Below, in pieces: positions 6,872 to 13,746 of a stretch of 14,257 nucleotides of DNA (position 1 is the stretch's first letter; every line of letters starts with the position of its first letter). The stretch lies in NCBI GenBank assembly GCA_963640395.1, contig CAVHZH010000059.1, positions 1 through 14,257 of the forward strand, read 5' to 3'. The translations under genes were made by a program, and so were the position numbers. Below the pieces are notes generated by a model, which worked only from the letters and a program-made list of their open reading frames with translations, had not been told where the DNA came from and made no database searches. The stretch is from W0P33-017 sp963640395. Lineage in GTDB: Bacteria > Bacillota > Clostridia > Lachnospirales > Lachnospiraceae.

Positions 6872-7193
6872 ACTCTCTCATTCCCTTCTTATAAACTGCT
6901 ATTTCTACCGGTCTGTTCGGTGTTCTGGCAGTGATCTCCTCCAGTGAGGCGGGCGACACACCTAGCTCCTTTGCCACGATTCCTTTTACAAGTCTGCCAC
7001 AGGTCTGTCCCTGACACAGCCCCATACCGGGCCGTATAAACCGCTTGATCTCTGTCAGTGTCCACATCCCGTCATGAACCGCCTTGCGGATCTCTCCCTT
7101 CGTGATCTCCTCACATCTGCATATGATCAGATCATCATCCGGAGCGGGAAGAAATGCTCCGATATCCTTTGTTCTATCTAAATATTCTGCCAT
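6864..7193 (-). CDS. BFD-like [2Fe-2S]-binding subunit
   Basis: A 109-residue protein with the BFD/NirB-type 2Fe-2S motif: Cys25 and Cys27 in IICRCEEI, and Cys60 and Cys65 in MGLCQGQTCGR, separated by a helical DGMWTLTEIKRF segment. In HcnABC-like and opine-oxidase complexes this domain is fused to, or encoded beside, the FAD/NAD subunit and carries electrons between flavins. Here it is a free-standing gene between the FAD/Fe-S fusion and the DAO subunit, and it overlaps the latter by 8 bases. The start ATG 7193 follows AAGGAGAG at good spacing. Probable role: small electron-transfer subunit of the dehydrogenase complex. Confidence 0.88.
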   Translation of the reverse strand: MAEYLDRTKDIGAFLPAPDDDLIICRCEEITKGEIRKAVHDGMWTLTEIKRFIRPGMGLCQGQTCGRLVKGIVAKELGVSPASLEEITARTPNRPVEIAVYKKGMREYE

Positions 7194-7211
7194 CGTCTCT
7201 CTCCTTATGCA

Positions 7212-8800
7212 CTAATGAATGGGCTGATAAAAACGGGCCTGCATCTTGTATTCTTTCGGAATCTGAATGGTAAGCAATGCGGTGTGGTCAAATGCCGGTA
7301 CTGATTTGTATCCGATGACTGTCGCATCACAGACAGCCTGTCCGCTGCGATCCAGCGCCTTTCCGATGTCCCCGTTCTGCGGAATCGGCAGAAACTCATA
7401 AGGAAGTGTAATATTTACATGCTCCTCATCCACAGACTCGTCGATCAAAAAGATCGCCTGTCCACTGCAGGAAGCCACGCACATGCCACAATTCCTGCAA
7501 TCAGCAGCCTCATCTACCACCGGCAGCGATGTGATCGTTTTTCCAATCCTGATACATCCGAACTTACATGCATCCTGACAGGGATTGCAGGGGATGTTCT
7601 GCGTACATTCGATCACCGGATGGATGCCTGCCTTCTGGACCACACCGGGGAAACGCTCGATCTCGGATGCTGCGATATATCCGTTTTTCAGCAGGCTCTG
7701 TGAGAGCTCGATACCTTCATCTGTCTGCGTCAGGTCATTTCTGCCACGGTTCTTTGGTGAAAACATGCCGCTTCGGATCTGCGACAGTGAAGCTTNNNNN
7801 NNNNNGCTTTTAACTGTGCGATTTTTTCCGTTCCCTCTTTCTCATCGAGAAAACCACTGCGCATAGCTGCCGCGATTCCGGCTACGCGCCCGTTGATCAT
7901 CGCAGACGATGCCTCCTCAATGCCGGCGACATCTCCTGCCGCAAAAATTCCCGGTACACTGGTCTGCCCATATTCATCACACACGGGCACAAGTCCTCCC
8001 CGGTCAGCCATCTCGCAGCCTGCCATACGTGCCAGCTTGGACATCGGAGAGAGCCCGACTGCCATACAGATCGTATCCACCTCCAGTGTCTGCTCCGTAC
8101 CCGGGATCGGCTGAAAATGCTCATCTACCTCACTGATGACCGCACCCTCTACACATTCTGTTCCGATCGCTTTCGTAATCGTATGTGAGAGATAGAACGG
8201 CACACCGGTGCGCGCTACCTTCGCCGCATGTACACCATATCCTCCGATCCGCGGCGCGGCATCAATGATAGCGACCACGTCCATCCCCGCCTGCTTGAGC
8301 TGGTAGCTCACGACCAGACCGACATTTCCGCTGCCTACCATCAGCACCCTTTTGCCCGGAAGTACACGGTGCAGATTGACCATCGTCTGCGCTGCACCCG
8401 CACCGATGACACCCGGCAGTGTCCAGCCGTCAAACGGAATCATATTTTCGGATGCGCCGGTCGCGATGATGATATTCGTTCCTTTCACAAACCGGATCTT
8501 TTCATCCTCTACCACCGATACTCCATGAAAATCATGGATACCGGACACCTGAGCATTTAAGTGTACCTCTACGCCAGCCTCATCTGCTTCTTTTAACAGC
8601 TCCCTGCCTATTTGAAAACCACGGATCTTTGCCTTGTGCTCCTTTGAACCGAAAAATTTGTGAATCTGCTTGAATAACTGTCCTCCCGGCTTTGCATTCT
8701 CATCATATACGGCTACGCTCATCCCGGCTTTTGCAGCCTCTACTGCCGCAGACAGTCCGGCAGGTCCCGCACCGATCACGATCAGATCATATCTTCTCAT
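7212..8800 (-). CDS. FAD/NAD(P)-binding oxidoreductase with fused C-terminal 4Fe-4S region, spanning an assembly gap
   Basis: Before the gap (331 residues): FAD motif GAGPAG (10-15), the GGQLFKQIHKFFG segment (39-51), ATGASE (114-119), a second dinucleotide motif GSGNVG (156-161) and GIFAAGD (284-290). This is the HcnB/opine-oxidase-A type pyridine-nucleotide oxidoreductase. After the gap: an Fe-S region with two clusters of Cys, CTQNIPCNPCQDACKFGC and CRNCGMCVASC, enough for two 4Fe-4S centres. The bases beside the N run share GCTT. Collapsing that overlap removes 14 bases, leaving 1575 bases, exactly 525 codons, with the join reading QLKASLSQIRSGMFSP. A single 524-residue fusion is therefore likely; two separate genes (7212-7766 and one ending in the gap) are the alternative. 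The start ATG 8800 lies three bases after the 2Fe-2S gene's stop. Likely the electron-handling subunit of the amine dehydrogenase. Confidence 0.85.
7796..7805. other. Assembly gap (10 N)
   Basis: Ten N bases separate two contigs. The left contig ends in GCTT and the right one begins with GCTT, so the true gap may be an unresolved 4-base overlap rather than missing sequence. The N count is probably a placeholder. Confidence 0.95.
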
Positions 8801-8803
8801 TTC

Positions 8804-9115
8804 CTATCTCTCCTTTTTTGATATTCCATCCTGAGTCTCAACTACCATGCCTTCCCGAAGCGGCGTGATACATGTTCTGATATTAGGTTTTCCATCTACG
8901 ATCATGACACAGTCCGTGCATCTTCCGATCGCGCAGAAAATCCCTCTCGGCTGATGGTTTTTCGCCGTATACCGGTGTGCCATGACACCCAGATCCCTGA
9001 GCGCAGCGGCAATCGGCTCTCCCTCATAACCTTCTACTTCCCTGCCATCAAATATGAACTTTATCTTTCTTCTTTCCTCAAGTGGTTCCAATACCGGATG
9101 ATTTGTTACTCTCAT
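8804..9115 (-). CDS. Small [2Fe-2S] ferredoxin-like subunit (HcnA / sarcosine-oxidase-alpha N-terminal type)
   Basis: A 103-residue plant-type 2Fe-2S domain with ligands Cys61, Cys66, Cys69 and Cys82 (FCAIGRCTDC, then TC), preceded by the beta-grasp stretch IKFIFDGREVEGYEGEPIAAAL. Proteins of this size are the gamma subunits of hydrogen cyanide synthase, opine oxidase and D-hydroxyproline dehydrogenase, and the same domain forms the N-terminus of sarcosine oxidase alpha. The start ATG 9115 follows GAGGTGA. It is immediately upstream of the FAD/Fe-S gene, in the same order as in those systems, so it is probably a subunit of the same complex that passes electrons between the flavins. Confidence 0.9.
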   Translation of the reverse strand: MRVTNHPVLEPLEERRKIKFIFDGREVEGYEGEPIAAALRDLGVMAHRYTAKNHQPRGIFCAIGRCTDCVMIVDGKPNIRTCITPLREGMVVETQDGISKKER

Positions 9116-9133
9116 ACTGACTCACCTCTGTTT

Positions 9134-9931
9134 TTATTCTGCTGCAGCCTGTTCGCGCAACTGGCTGATTCTCTTTATATATTTCTGTGCCTTCCGTTTA
9201 AATCTGGCATCATCCTCTCCGGTGTCACCCGGAAATCCATGCAGATAAATATCCGCAAGATTCTGCAAGGACTGTATCGATGGATTCACGTGTGCAGCCC
9301 GCATATATTTTCCGAGCCGGTAGCTGTATGCCTCTGTCAGCTCCCGCTGATATGGAAAGGCTTCCCAGTCTCCGTCATAGAGCTCATACAATGCCAAAAT
9401 CGCTTTTCCCACATAACGCTCATAGGCATCCCGCAGATAATGCTCAGCCTGCGCGGTATCCTTTTTTTTGCCAAGCGTTCCATCCTTATATGCACATCCG
9501 ATCTCATATGCTGCCTCTGGAATATCTGCGCACACGGCTGCAAACAGGTCATATGCTCTCGTTTGATCCTTTTGCGTACCGAGTCCGTATGCGTAACACA
9601 TCCCTCTCTGATACAGATGCAGGGGGCGGCGGCTCTCACTTGTCTGCTCCAGAAACCGCATATAAAACGGTTGTGCCTGCGCCTGACGGTCTGTCGAATG
9701 AAAATACAGGCAATCCGCATACCAGTACAACGCATCTGTGTATCCCTGTTCGGCGAGAGGCCAAAAAATGGTTAACGCCCGCTCAAAATCCTTTGACCGG
9801 TACTGCAAAATGCCGTATTCCATGATGTCATCCGGCTCTGTCGGCCGGACATCCCACCATTTCATGCTGAGTCCCTTGATCTCTCGATGATCCTTGTCAA
9901 TGTATTTTTCTCTGTTATCCTTATCACTCAT
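9134..9931 (-). CDS. Sel1/TPR-like repeat protein
   Basis: A 265-residue soluble protein made largely of paired helices. Segments such as ALTIFWPLAEQGYTDALYWY, YQRGMCYAYGLGTQKDQTRA and AAYEIGCAYKDGTLGKKKD match the Sel1-like repeat pattern (A...LG..Y..G.G...D...A). Such repeats bind partner proteins. No signal peptide is seen. A longer in-frame reading to 10147 exists, but it would overlap the upstream Fe-S gene by over 200 bases. ATG 9931 lies two bases after that gene's stop and follows AGAGGA, so it is chosen. The close coupling suggests a shared role with the Fe-S protein, perhaps in assembling the dehydrogenase complex, but the function is unknown. Confidence 0.8.
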   Translation of the reverse strand: MSDKDNREKYIDKDHREIKGLSMKWWDVRPTEPDDIMEYGILQYRSKDFERALTIFWPLAEQGYTDALYWYADCLYFHSTDRQAQAQPFYMRFLEQTSESRRPLHLYQRGMCYAYGLGTQKDQTRAYDLFAAVCADIPEAAYEIGCAYKDGTLGKKKDTAQAEHYLRDAYERYVGKAILALYELYDGDWEAFPYQRELTEAYSYRLGKYMRAAHVNPSIQSLQNLADIYLHGFPGDTGEDDARFKRKAQKYIKRISQLREQAAAE

Positions 9932-9932
9932 A

Positions 9933-10673
9933 TCAAAATCCTCTGCTGGTGCACGGACCGGAGCTGCACATCGGGCAACCCTGCTGCAGATCATGTACAC
10001 ATTTTCCGTCCAGATAAGCATTGCACCTGAACTTGTCAATGCCATGCTCTGAGATGGCTCCCGTCGGACAGCGTTCCAGACACAGCTTGCATTTCCCGGT
10101 CTGATAATACAGGCAATACTGATGTCCTGTATATTCCGAAGGCTCAATCACGGCATTCGTGATCAGACTGTTCAAGCGTCCTGCCGTTCCGTATTTCGTT
10201 ACGAGCAGATGATTAAGTCCAAAGCTGCCGATTCCGGAGAGCACTGCCACCGACTTATGTGACCACTGTGCAGTCAGCGTCGCAGCATCATAATTATTGG
10301 TAGGAGGAATATCCATCGTCTCGTAGCCTTCCTCTGCCAGAAACTCTACAATGACACGCGATATTTTCGCAAGCAGGTCATTCGTTACCGTATAATAGTT
10401 TGACCATTCCTGATAAATACAGCTCTCTCCATGAATGATTTTTCCCAGCGTCTCACTGTAAGGGAGAAAATAGACAATGACTGTCTGTGCATCCGGTTTA
10501 ATATCCTTCGGCGAAACCATCTGATTACCTATGATCTGGTCCAGATCGTCAAACCGCGGATCATCCGCAGCAACAAAACCAACTAACGGCTCCCGATACC
10601 ACTCCTGATAACCGGATTGACGTACCACCTGCCGTATCACTTCCAAAAGCCGGTCTTTCATATTTGTTTCCAT
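9933..10673 (-). CDS. QueG-like double-cluster 4Fe-4S protein of unknown function
   Basis: A 246-residue protein related to the epoxyqueuosine reductase family. The segment GIGSFGLNHLLVTKYGTAGRL (starting at residue 147) matches that family's core, followed by ferredoxin-like cysteines: C187, C195, C198, C202 in KCKLCLERCPTGAI, then C217, C225, and C233, C236, C241 in GCPMCSSGPC. True QueG is longer (over 300 residues) and has extra C-terminal HEAT-type repeats, so this short clostridial relative should not be called a tRNA-modification enzyme. Its place between the transporter and the dehydrogenase genes suggests redox work on the imported compound or electron supply. ATG 10673 has only a closely spaced AGGA; Met5 (10661) is an alternative start. 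Confidence 0.8.
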   Translation of the reverse strand: METNMKDRLLEVIRQVVRQSGYQEWYREPLVGFVAADDPRFDDLDQIIGNQMVSPKDIKPDAQTVIVYFLPYSETLGKIIHGESCIYQEWSNYYTVTNDLLAKISRVIVEFLAEEGYETMDIPPTNNYDAATLTAQWSHKSVAVLSGIGSFGLNHLLVTKYGTAGRLNSLITNAVIEPSEYTGHQYCLYYQTGKCKLCLERCPTGAISEHGIDKFRCNAYLDGKCVHDLQQGCPMCSSGPCTSRGF

Positions 10674-10768
10674 GTCCTATCACATCCATATCTGCCTGTG
10701 CTTCATTTATATCGGTTCAGCCCGCGCCATACGAAAAGACGCCTGCCGGCATTTTTTCACCGTTACCT

Positions 10769-11473
10769 TTATTTGCGCACATGACGTTTGCTCTTTTTCT
10801 CCACAACCGCTAACAGCTTCTGGAAGATCAGACAGATAATAAAATAGATCAGCGCTGCATCCAGATATGCTTCGAGGAATCTGGATGTACGTCCTGCCAG
10901 AATCTTTGCCTGTCCTAAGATCTCCGGAATCGAAACGGCAAATGCGAGTGATGCATCCTTGATCAGTCCGATGAACTGATTACCAAAGTTGGGTAACGCA
11001 CTGACGAGTGCCTGCGGTAAAACCACACGGATCATACCCTGTGTCGTTGTCATTCCTACCGAATAGCAGGCCTCCATCTGTCCCGGATCCACGGCTGCAA
11101 TGCAGCCACGGATCAACTCGGACAAATAAGAGCCCATATAGAGAGAAAAACAAAAATACATAAAATACATTGCCGGAATGGAATTGACATCCATATTCGT
11201 TCCATATGCATAATTGAACCAGTTCAAAAATCTCGGTATTCCATAATATACAACCAGAATCTGAATCATCAACGGTGTTCCACGGATAATCGCAATATAG
11301 ATATTTGCAAGCTGCGACAGCACCGGAACCTTATACATACGCAAAAGTGCTGTTCCAAGACCGATCAGTGTTCCTATGATGATAGATACAACCGCTATCA
11401 TCAATGTATATTTAATACCTGTCGAGATCACTGACAGATTTTCCCACATAAACTGCCAATCTAATCCTCTCAC
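10769..11473 (-). CDS. Amino-acid ABC transporter permease (HisM/GlnP type)
   Basis: A 234-residue membrane permease. Hydrophobic helices are seen near residues 20-43, 57-77, 102-122, 160-185 and 205-225. The EAA loop that contacts the ATPase is EACYSVGMTTTQGMIRVVLP (134-153), and RGTPLMIQ (64-71) is a family hallmark. It starts at GTG 11473, seven bases after GGAGG. Only one permease gene is present, so a homodimer is expected. It lies between the solute-binding protein and the QueG-like gene and completes a full importer with the ATPase and lipoprotein. Confidence 0.95.
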   Translation of the reverse strand: MRGLDWQFMWENLSVISTGIKYTLMIAVVSIIIGTLIGLGTALLRMYKVPVLSQLANIYIAIIRGTPLMIQILVVYYGIPRFLNWFNYAYGTNMDVNSIPAMYFMYFCFSLYMGSYLSELIRGCIAAVDPGQMEACYSVGMTTTQGMIRVVLPQALVSALPNFGNQFIGLIKDASLAFAVSIPEILGQAKILAGRTSRFLEAYLDAALIYFIICLIFQKLLAVVEKKSKRHVRK

Positions 11474-11520
11474 AATATTACCTCCTTTTTGTCATCTGCC
11501 TACAAAGCTTCCACCTGCTT

Positions 11521-12468
11521 TTAATCAAAATATCCGGTATCAGCCAGCGTAGTGATTACATAATCGTCATCAAACCATTTCTTGGCAACCTCTGCAAGCG
11601 TACCATCCGCATACAGCGCACGGATATCATCATCAATCTTTGCAGATAACTCCTCGCCCAGATCGGACTGCGGATAAACAATCCATACCGGATCCGGATC
11701 GGTAACATAACCAGTCACCTGAAGCTGATCGTCAATACCACTGGCCTTTGCCTTTTCCATTGCAACCGTTCCATCATTGATCGTACAATCGATACGTCCG
11801 TTTACCACATCCTCCAGAACAGCATCGATCTCTGTTTCATAATAGTTGATCTGGAATGCATCCGGATGTTCCTCCAGATATTCCTCTACATACTCTGTAA
11901 AGCTGGAGCCTACAATACAGCCAACCACCGCATCTCCTGCGGCTGCGATATCATCAAATGATTTCCAGTCAGAGTGCTCTGCGGTAGTGATCACACCGGC
12001 TCCTGCTGAATTTGAATAAGGAACTTCTCCGAAATGATACATAGCCTCACGGTCCTCGTTGCGTCCTAATTCATAAATGCACAGGTCATATCTGCCTGCA
12101 TCCAATCCGGGAAGCATGGACGCCCAGTCACACCACTCATAGCTGAAATCAATCGTATCATCATACTCATCAATTGCCTTCATAATGTCTACGTCGTAAC
12201 CATCCAGCTCATTATCCTCATTCAAATAGCAGAACGGTGCATAGACAGAGGCTGTAACCACGCGGTAGGTAGTAGAACCGGAGCTCTTTTCGCTATCCTC
12301 CGCTTCTGCCCCGTCTGTCTCTGCGCTGTCTGCCGAATCTCCATCCGTATCCGTTGTTTCCTCTGTCTGTGTATCCGTTGTCTCGGATGTTCCACCGGAG
12401 CTGCCGCATCCGGTCATAGCTGCGATCATTGATGTACCTAAAAACATTGCTATCATTTTTCTTTTCAT
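11521..12468 (-). CDS. Amino-acid ABC transporter solute-binding lipoprotein
   Basis: A 315-residue SBP_bac_3 protein. The signal peptide MKRKMIAMFLGTSMIAAMTG ends at lipid-modified Cys21, and an acidic, Ser/Thr-rich linker (about 25-68) follows, typical of Gram-positive tethered binding proteins. Ligand contacts expected in the family are the Arg of NEDREAMY (alpha-carboxylate) and the Asp residues of GRIDCTINDGT (alpha-amine), so the ligand should keep an alpha-amino acid core. ATG 12468 follows GGAGG. It is clearly paralogous to the disrupted binding protein at the far end of the operon, sharing PGLDAGR, HSDW and EEHPDAF-type segments, so this transporter may once have served two related ligands. 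Confidence 0.95.
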   Translation of the reverse strand: MKRKMIAMFLGTSMIAAMTGCGSSGGTSETTDTQTEETTDTDGDSADSAETDGAEAEDSEKSSGSTTYRVVTASVYAPFCYLNEDNELDGYDVDIMKAIDEYDDTIDFSYEWCDWASMLPGLDAGRYDLCIYELGRNEDREAMYHFGEVPYSNSAGAGVITTAEHSDWKSFDDIAAAGDAVVGCIVGSSFTEYVEEYLEEHPDAFQINYYETEIDAVLEDVVNGRIDCTINDGTVAMEKAKASGIDDQLQVTGYVTDPDPVWIVYPQSDLGEELSAKIDDDIRALYADGTLAEVAKKWFDDDYVITTLADTGYFD

Positions 12469-12513
12469 AACTTGTGTCCTCCTTGCAAAAGCTTAAAATG
12501 TCAAGTGTTTATG

Positions 12514-12536
12514 ATAAATGATGTATCACCATTTAT
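12514..12536. promoter_or_regulatory. Small hairpin between ATPase and binding-protein genes
   Basis: ATAAATG (12514-12520) and CATTTAT (12530-12536) are exact complements around a 9-base loop, just after the ATPase stop. It may stabilise the downstream mRNA, since binding proteins are usually made in excess over the ATPase. The stem is AT-rich and short, so it could be chance. Confidence 0.25.
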
Positions 12537-12543
12537 TTCCTGT

Positions 12544-13317
12544 TTATTTATTCTTTTCTTTGATAATATTTAAAAACTTCTGTGTCCTCACGTTCTTCGG
12601 ATGGTCAATGACCTCCTCCGGCGGTCCGTCCTCCACGATCACGCCATCTTCCATAAATACCACTCTGGTCGCTACATGTCGCGCAAAGCTGATCTCATGT
12701 GTCACTACAACCATCGTGATACCGGATTCCGCGATCTTTTTCATCGTTTCGAGCACTTCACCTACCAGCTCCGGATCAAGCGCTGAGGTCGGCTCATCGA
12801 ACAGGATCACATCCGGGTTCAAAACAAGCGCCCGCGCGATACTGGCACGCTGCTGCTGTCCTCCGGAAAGCATTGCCGGATAATGCGTCAGCCGATCTCC
12901 CAGCCCTACCCTTTCAAGCATCTCCCGGCTCTCATATGCTGCTTTCTGCTTGTTGACCTTGCGGACAACCGTGAGTCCCTCCATTACATTTTGTAATAAG
13001 GTCTTGTTTTTAAACAAATTGTAATTCTGAAACACCATCGCCGTATGCTTACGAAGCTCTCTGATGTTTTTCTTGGATGAGCGTGAATGGTCTGCGTGAT
13101 CTACCTCACAGTCCCCGATCCGTATTGTACCCTCTTTCGCTCTCTCCAAGAAATTCAGGCATCGTAAAAATGTTGTTTTTCCGGAACCGCTCGGACCGAG
13201 GATAACAATCACTTCCCCTTTTTTTACATCCATGCTGACGCCGTTAATGACCTGCAAATCTCCATATGCCATAAAGAGATTTTTTACCGACAGAACCGTT
13301 TTTTGTTCTTCTGCCAT
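12544..13317 (-). CDS. Amino-acid ABC transporter ATP-binding protein (HisP/GlnQ type)
   Basis: A 257-residue ABC ATPase. Walker A is GPSGSGKTT (41-49), the Q-loop is in VFQNYNLF (95-102), the signature is LSGGQQQR (150-157), Walker B is VILFDEP (170-176) and the switch His is in VTHE (His207). These are the polar-amino-acid transporter forms. The frame stays open to 13368, but ATG 13317 has a strong GGAGGAG upstream, so it is chosen. It is the first gene of the leftward cluster, after a leader of about 300 bases, and energises the permease encoded two genes downstream. Confidence 0.95.
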   Translation of the reverse strand: MAEEQKTVLSVKNLFMAYGDLQVINGVSMDVKKGEVIVILGPSGSGKTTFLRCLNFLERAKEGTIRIGDCEVDHADHSRSSKKNIRELRKHTAMVFQNYNLFKNKTLLQNVMEGLTVVRKVNKQKAAYESREMLERVGLGDRLTHYPAMLSGGQQQRASIARALVLNPDVILFDEPTSALDPELVGEVLETMKKIAESGITMVVVTHEISFARHVATRVVFMEDGVIVEDGPPEEVIDHPKNVRTQKFLNIIKEKNK

Positions 13318-13375
13318 AACGATCTCCTCCCTTTCCCTCAAGCTCTGCAAATACTCCCTGAAAAGCAAATAAGAA

Positions 13376-13541
13376 AGAATCCTGCTTTGCAGGATTCTCC
13401 GCCTGCGGCGGGTCGCTTTTGCGACATACTTCTTATCCGCCGCAGGAGCATGAAGTCCGGTGGACTTCAGATCTGCTCCGACCGGAGTGGCAACGTAGAA
13501 GCGATCCTGCCCGGAGGGCTTTGTTGTGTAATGGGAAATTC
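13376..13541. repeat. Hairpin-rich repeat-like segment in the operon leader
   Basis: A run of near-perfect hairpins fills the leader between promoter and first gene: AGAATCCTGC/GCAGGATTCT (13376-13385, 13389-13398); CCTGCGGCGG/CCGCCGCAGG (13402-13411, 13437-13446) enclosing GTCGC/GCGAC (13412-13416, 13421-13425); and GGAGCA with TGAAGTCC/GGACTTCA and TGCTCC (13445-13479). It has no coding capacity. The GC-rich modular stems look like a dispersed intergenic repeat inserted in the leader, though a structured regulatory RNA is possible. No known riboswitch class was recognised. Confidence 0.55.
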
Positions 13542-13557
13542 ATCGGAATTTCCTATT
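13530..13557. promoter_or_regulatory. AGGAAATTCC-type dyad in the operon leader
   Basis: AATGGGAAATTC (13530-13541) and GAATTTCCTATT (13546-13557) are complementary at 11 of 12 positions, with G-U possible at the odd pair. Read on the minus strand, it follows directly after the hairpin/U-tract at 13562-13595, as the related palindrome 992-1016 does in the MerR leader. Confidence 0.45.
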
Positions 13558-13561
13558 AGAC

Positions 13562-13595
13562 AAAAAAGCACAGGGTCGTAAGCGCCTGTGCTTTT
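13562..13595 (-). terminator. Leader terminator/attenuator just downstream of the operon promoter
   Basis: On the minus strand AAAAGCACAGG (13595-13585) pairs perfectly with CCTGTGCTTTT (13574-13564) around a 10-base loop, and the T-run continues to 13562. It is an 11-bp stem with six T residues, a convincing intrinsic terminator. It begins only about 20 bases after the expected transcription start of the operon promoter, so it would have to be read through for expression. It could also end transcription on the plus strand (CTTTT after the stem). Confidence 0.7.
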
Positions 13596-13623
13596 CATGA
13601 GCTCTTGTTTTGTTGTTGGGGCT

Positions 13624-13654
13624 ATTATAAAGTCTATATCTGGTGTAGAGTCAA
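13624..13654 (-). promoter_or_regulatory. MerR-type promoter/operator of the 11-kb operon (19-bp spacer)
   Basis: On the minus strand TTGACT (13654-13649), the 19-bp spacer CTACACCAGATATAGACTT, then TATAAT (13629-13624). Boxes are identical to those of the kinase promoter at 1112-1142, and 13 of 19 spacer bases match. The dyad is TCTACAC, CAG, ATATAGA (five of seven pairs). No MerR gene lies nearer than 147-956, so that regulator is the likely controller. Transcription should begin near 13617 and run through the leader hairpins into the ABC ATPase gene. Confidence 0.82.
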
Positions 13655-13746
13655 TTGACTTTTTCTAATTTACGATTTTTTGTATCATTTATACAATTAT
13701 CGAATTTATTTTGCAAAAATTTCAGTTAATTCATGCTATCCTCACA

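Noticed and set aside
7730..7795. C-terminal tail of the FAD protein read straight through the N run
   Set aside because: The frame after the Ns depends on an arbitrary N count. The other frame carries the Fe-S protein sequence, and merging the GCTT overlap puts both parts in one frame.
9932..10147. N-terminal extension of the Sel1 gene to 10147
   Set aside because: It would overlap over 200 bases of the Fe-S gene's cysteine region. ATG 9931 with AGAGGA, directly after the Fe-S stop, is a better start.
12544..13368. Longer ABC ATPase from 13368
   Set aside because: The extra 17 residues are not family-like, and ATG 13317 has a strong GGAGGAG ribosome binding site.
13318..13623. Riboswitch or T-box in the operon leader
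   Set aside because: No T-box sequence, SAM, lysine, glycine or cobalamin core could be recognised. The stems look like repeat hairpins, and the promoter itself explains regulation.
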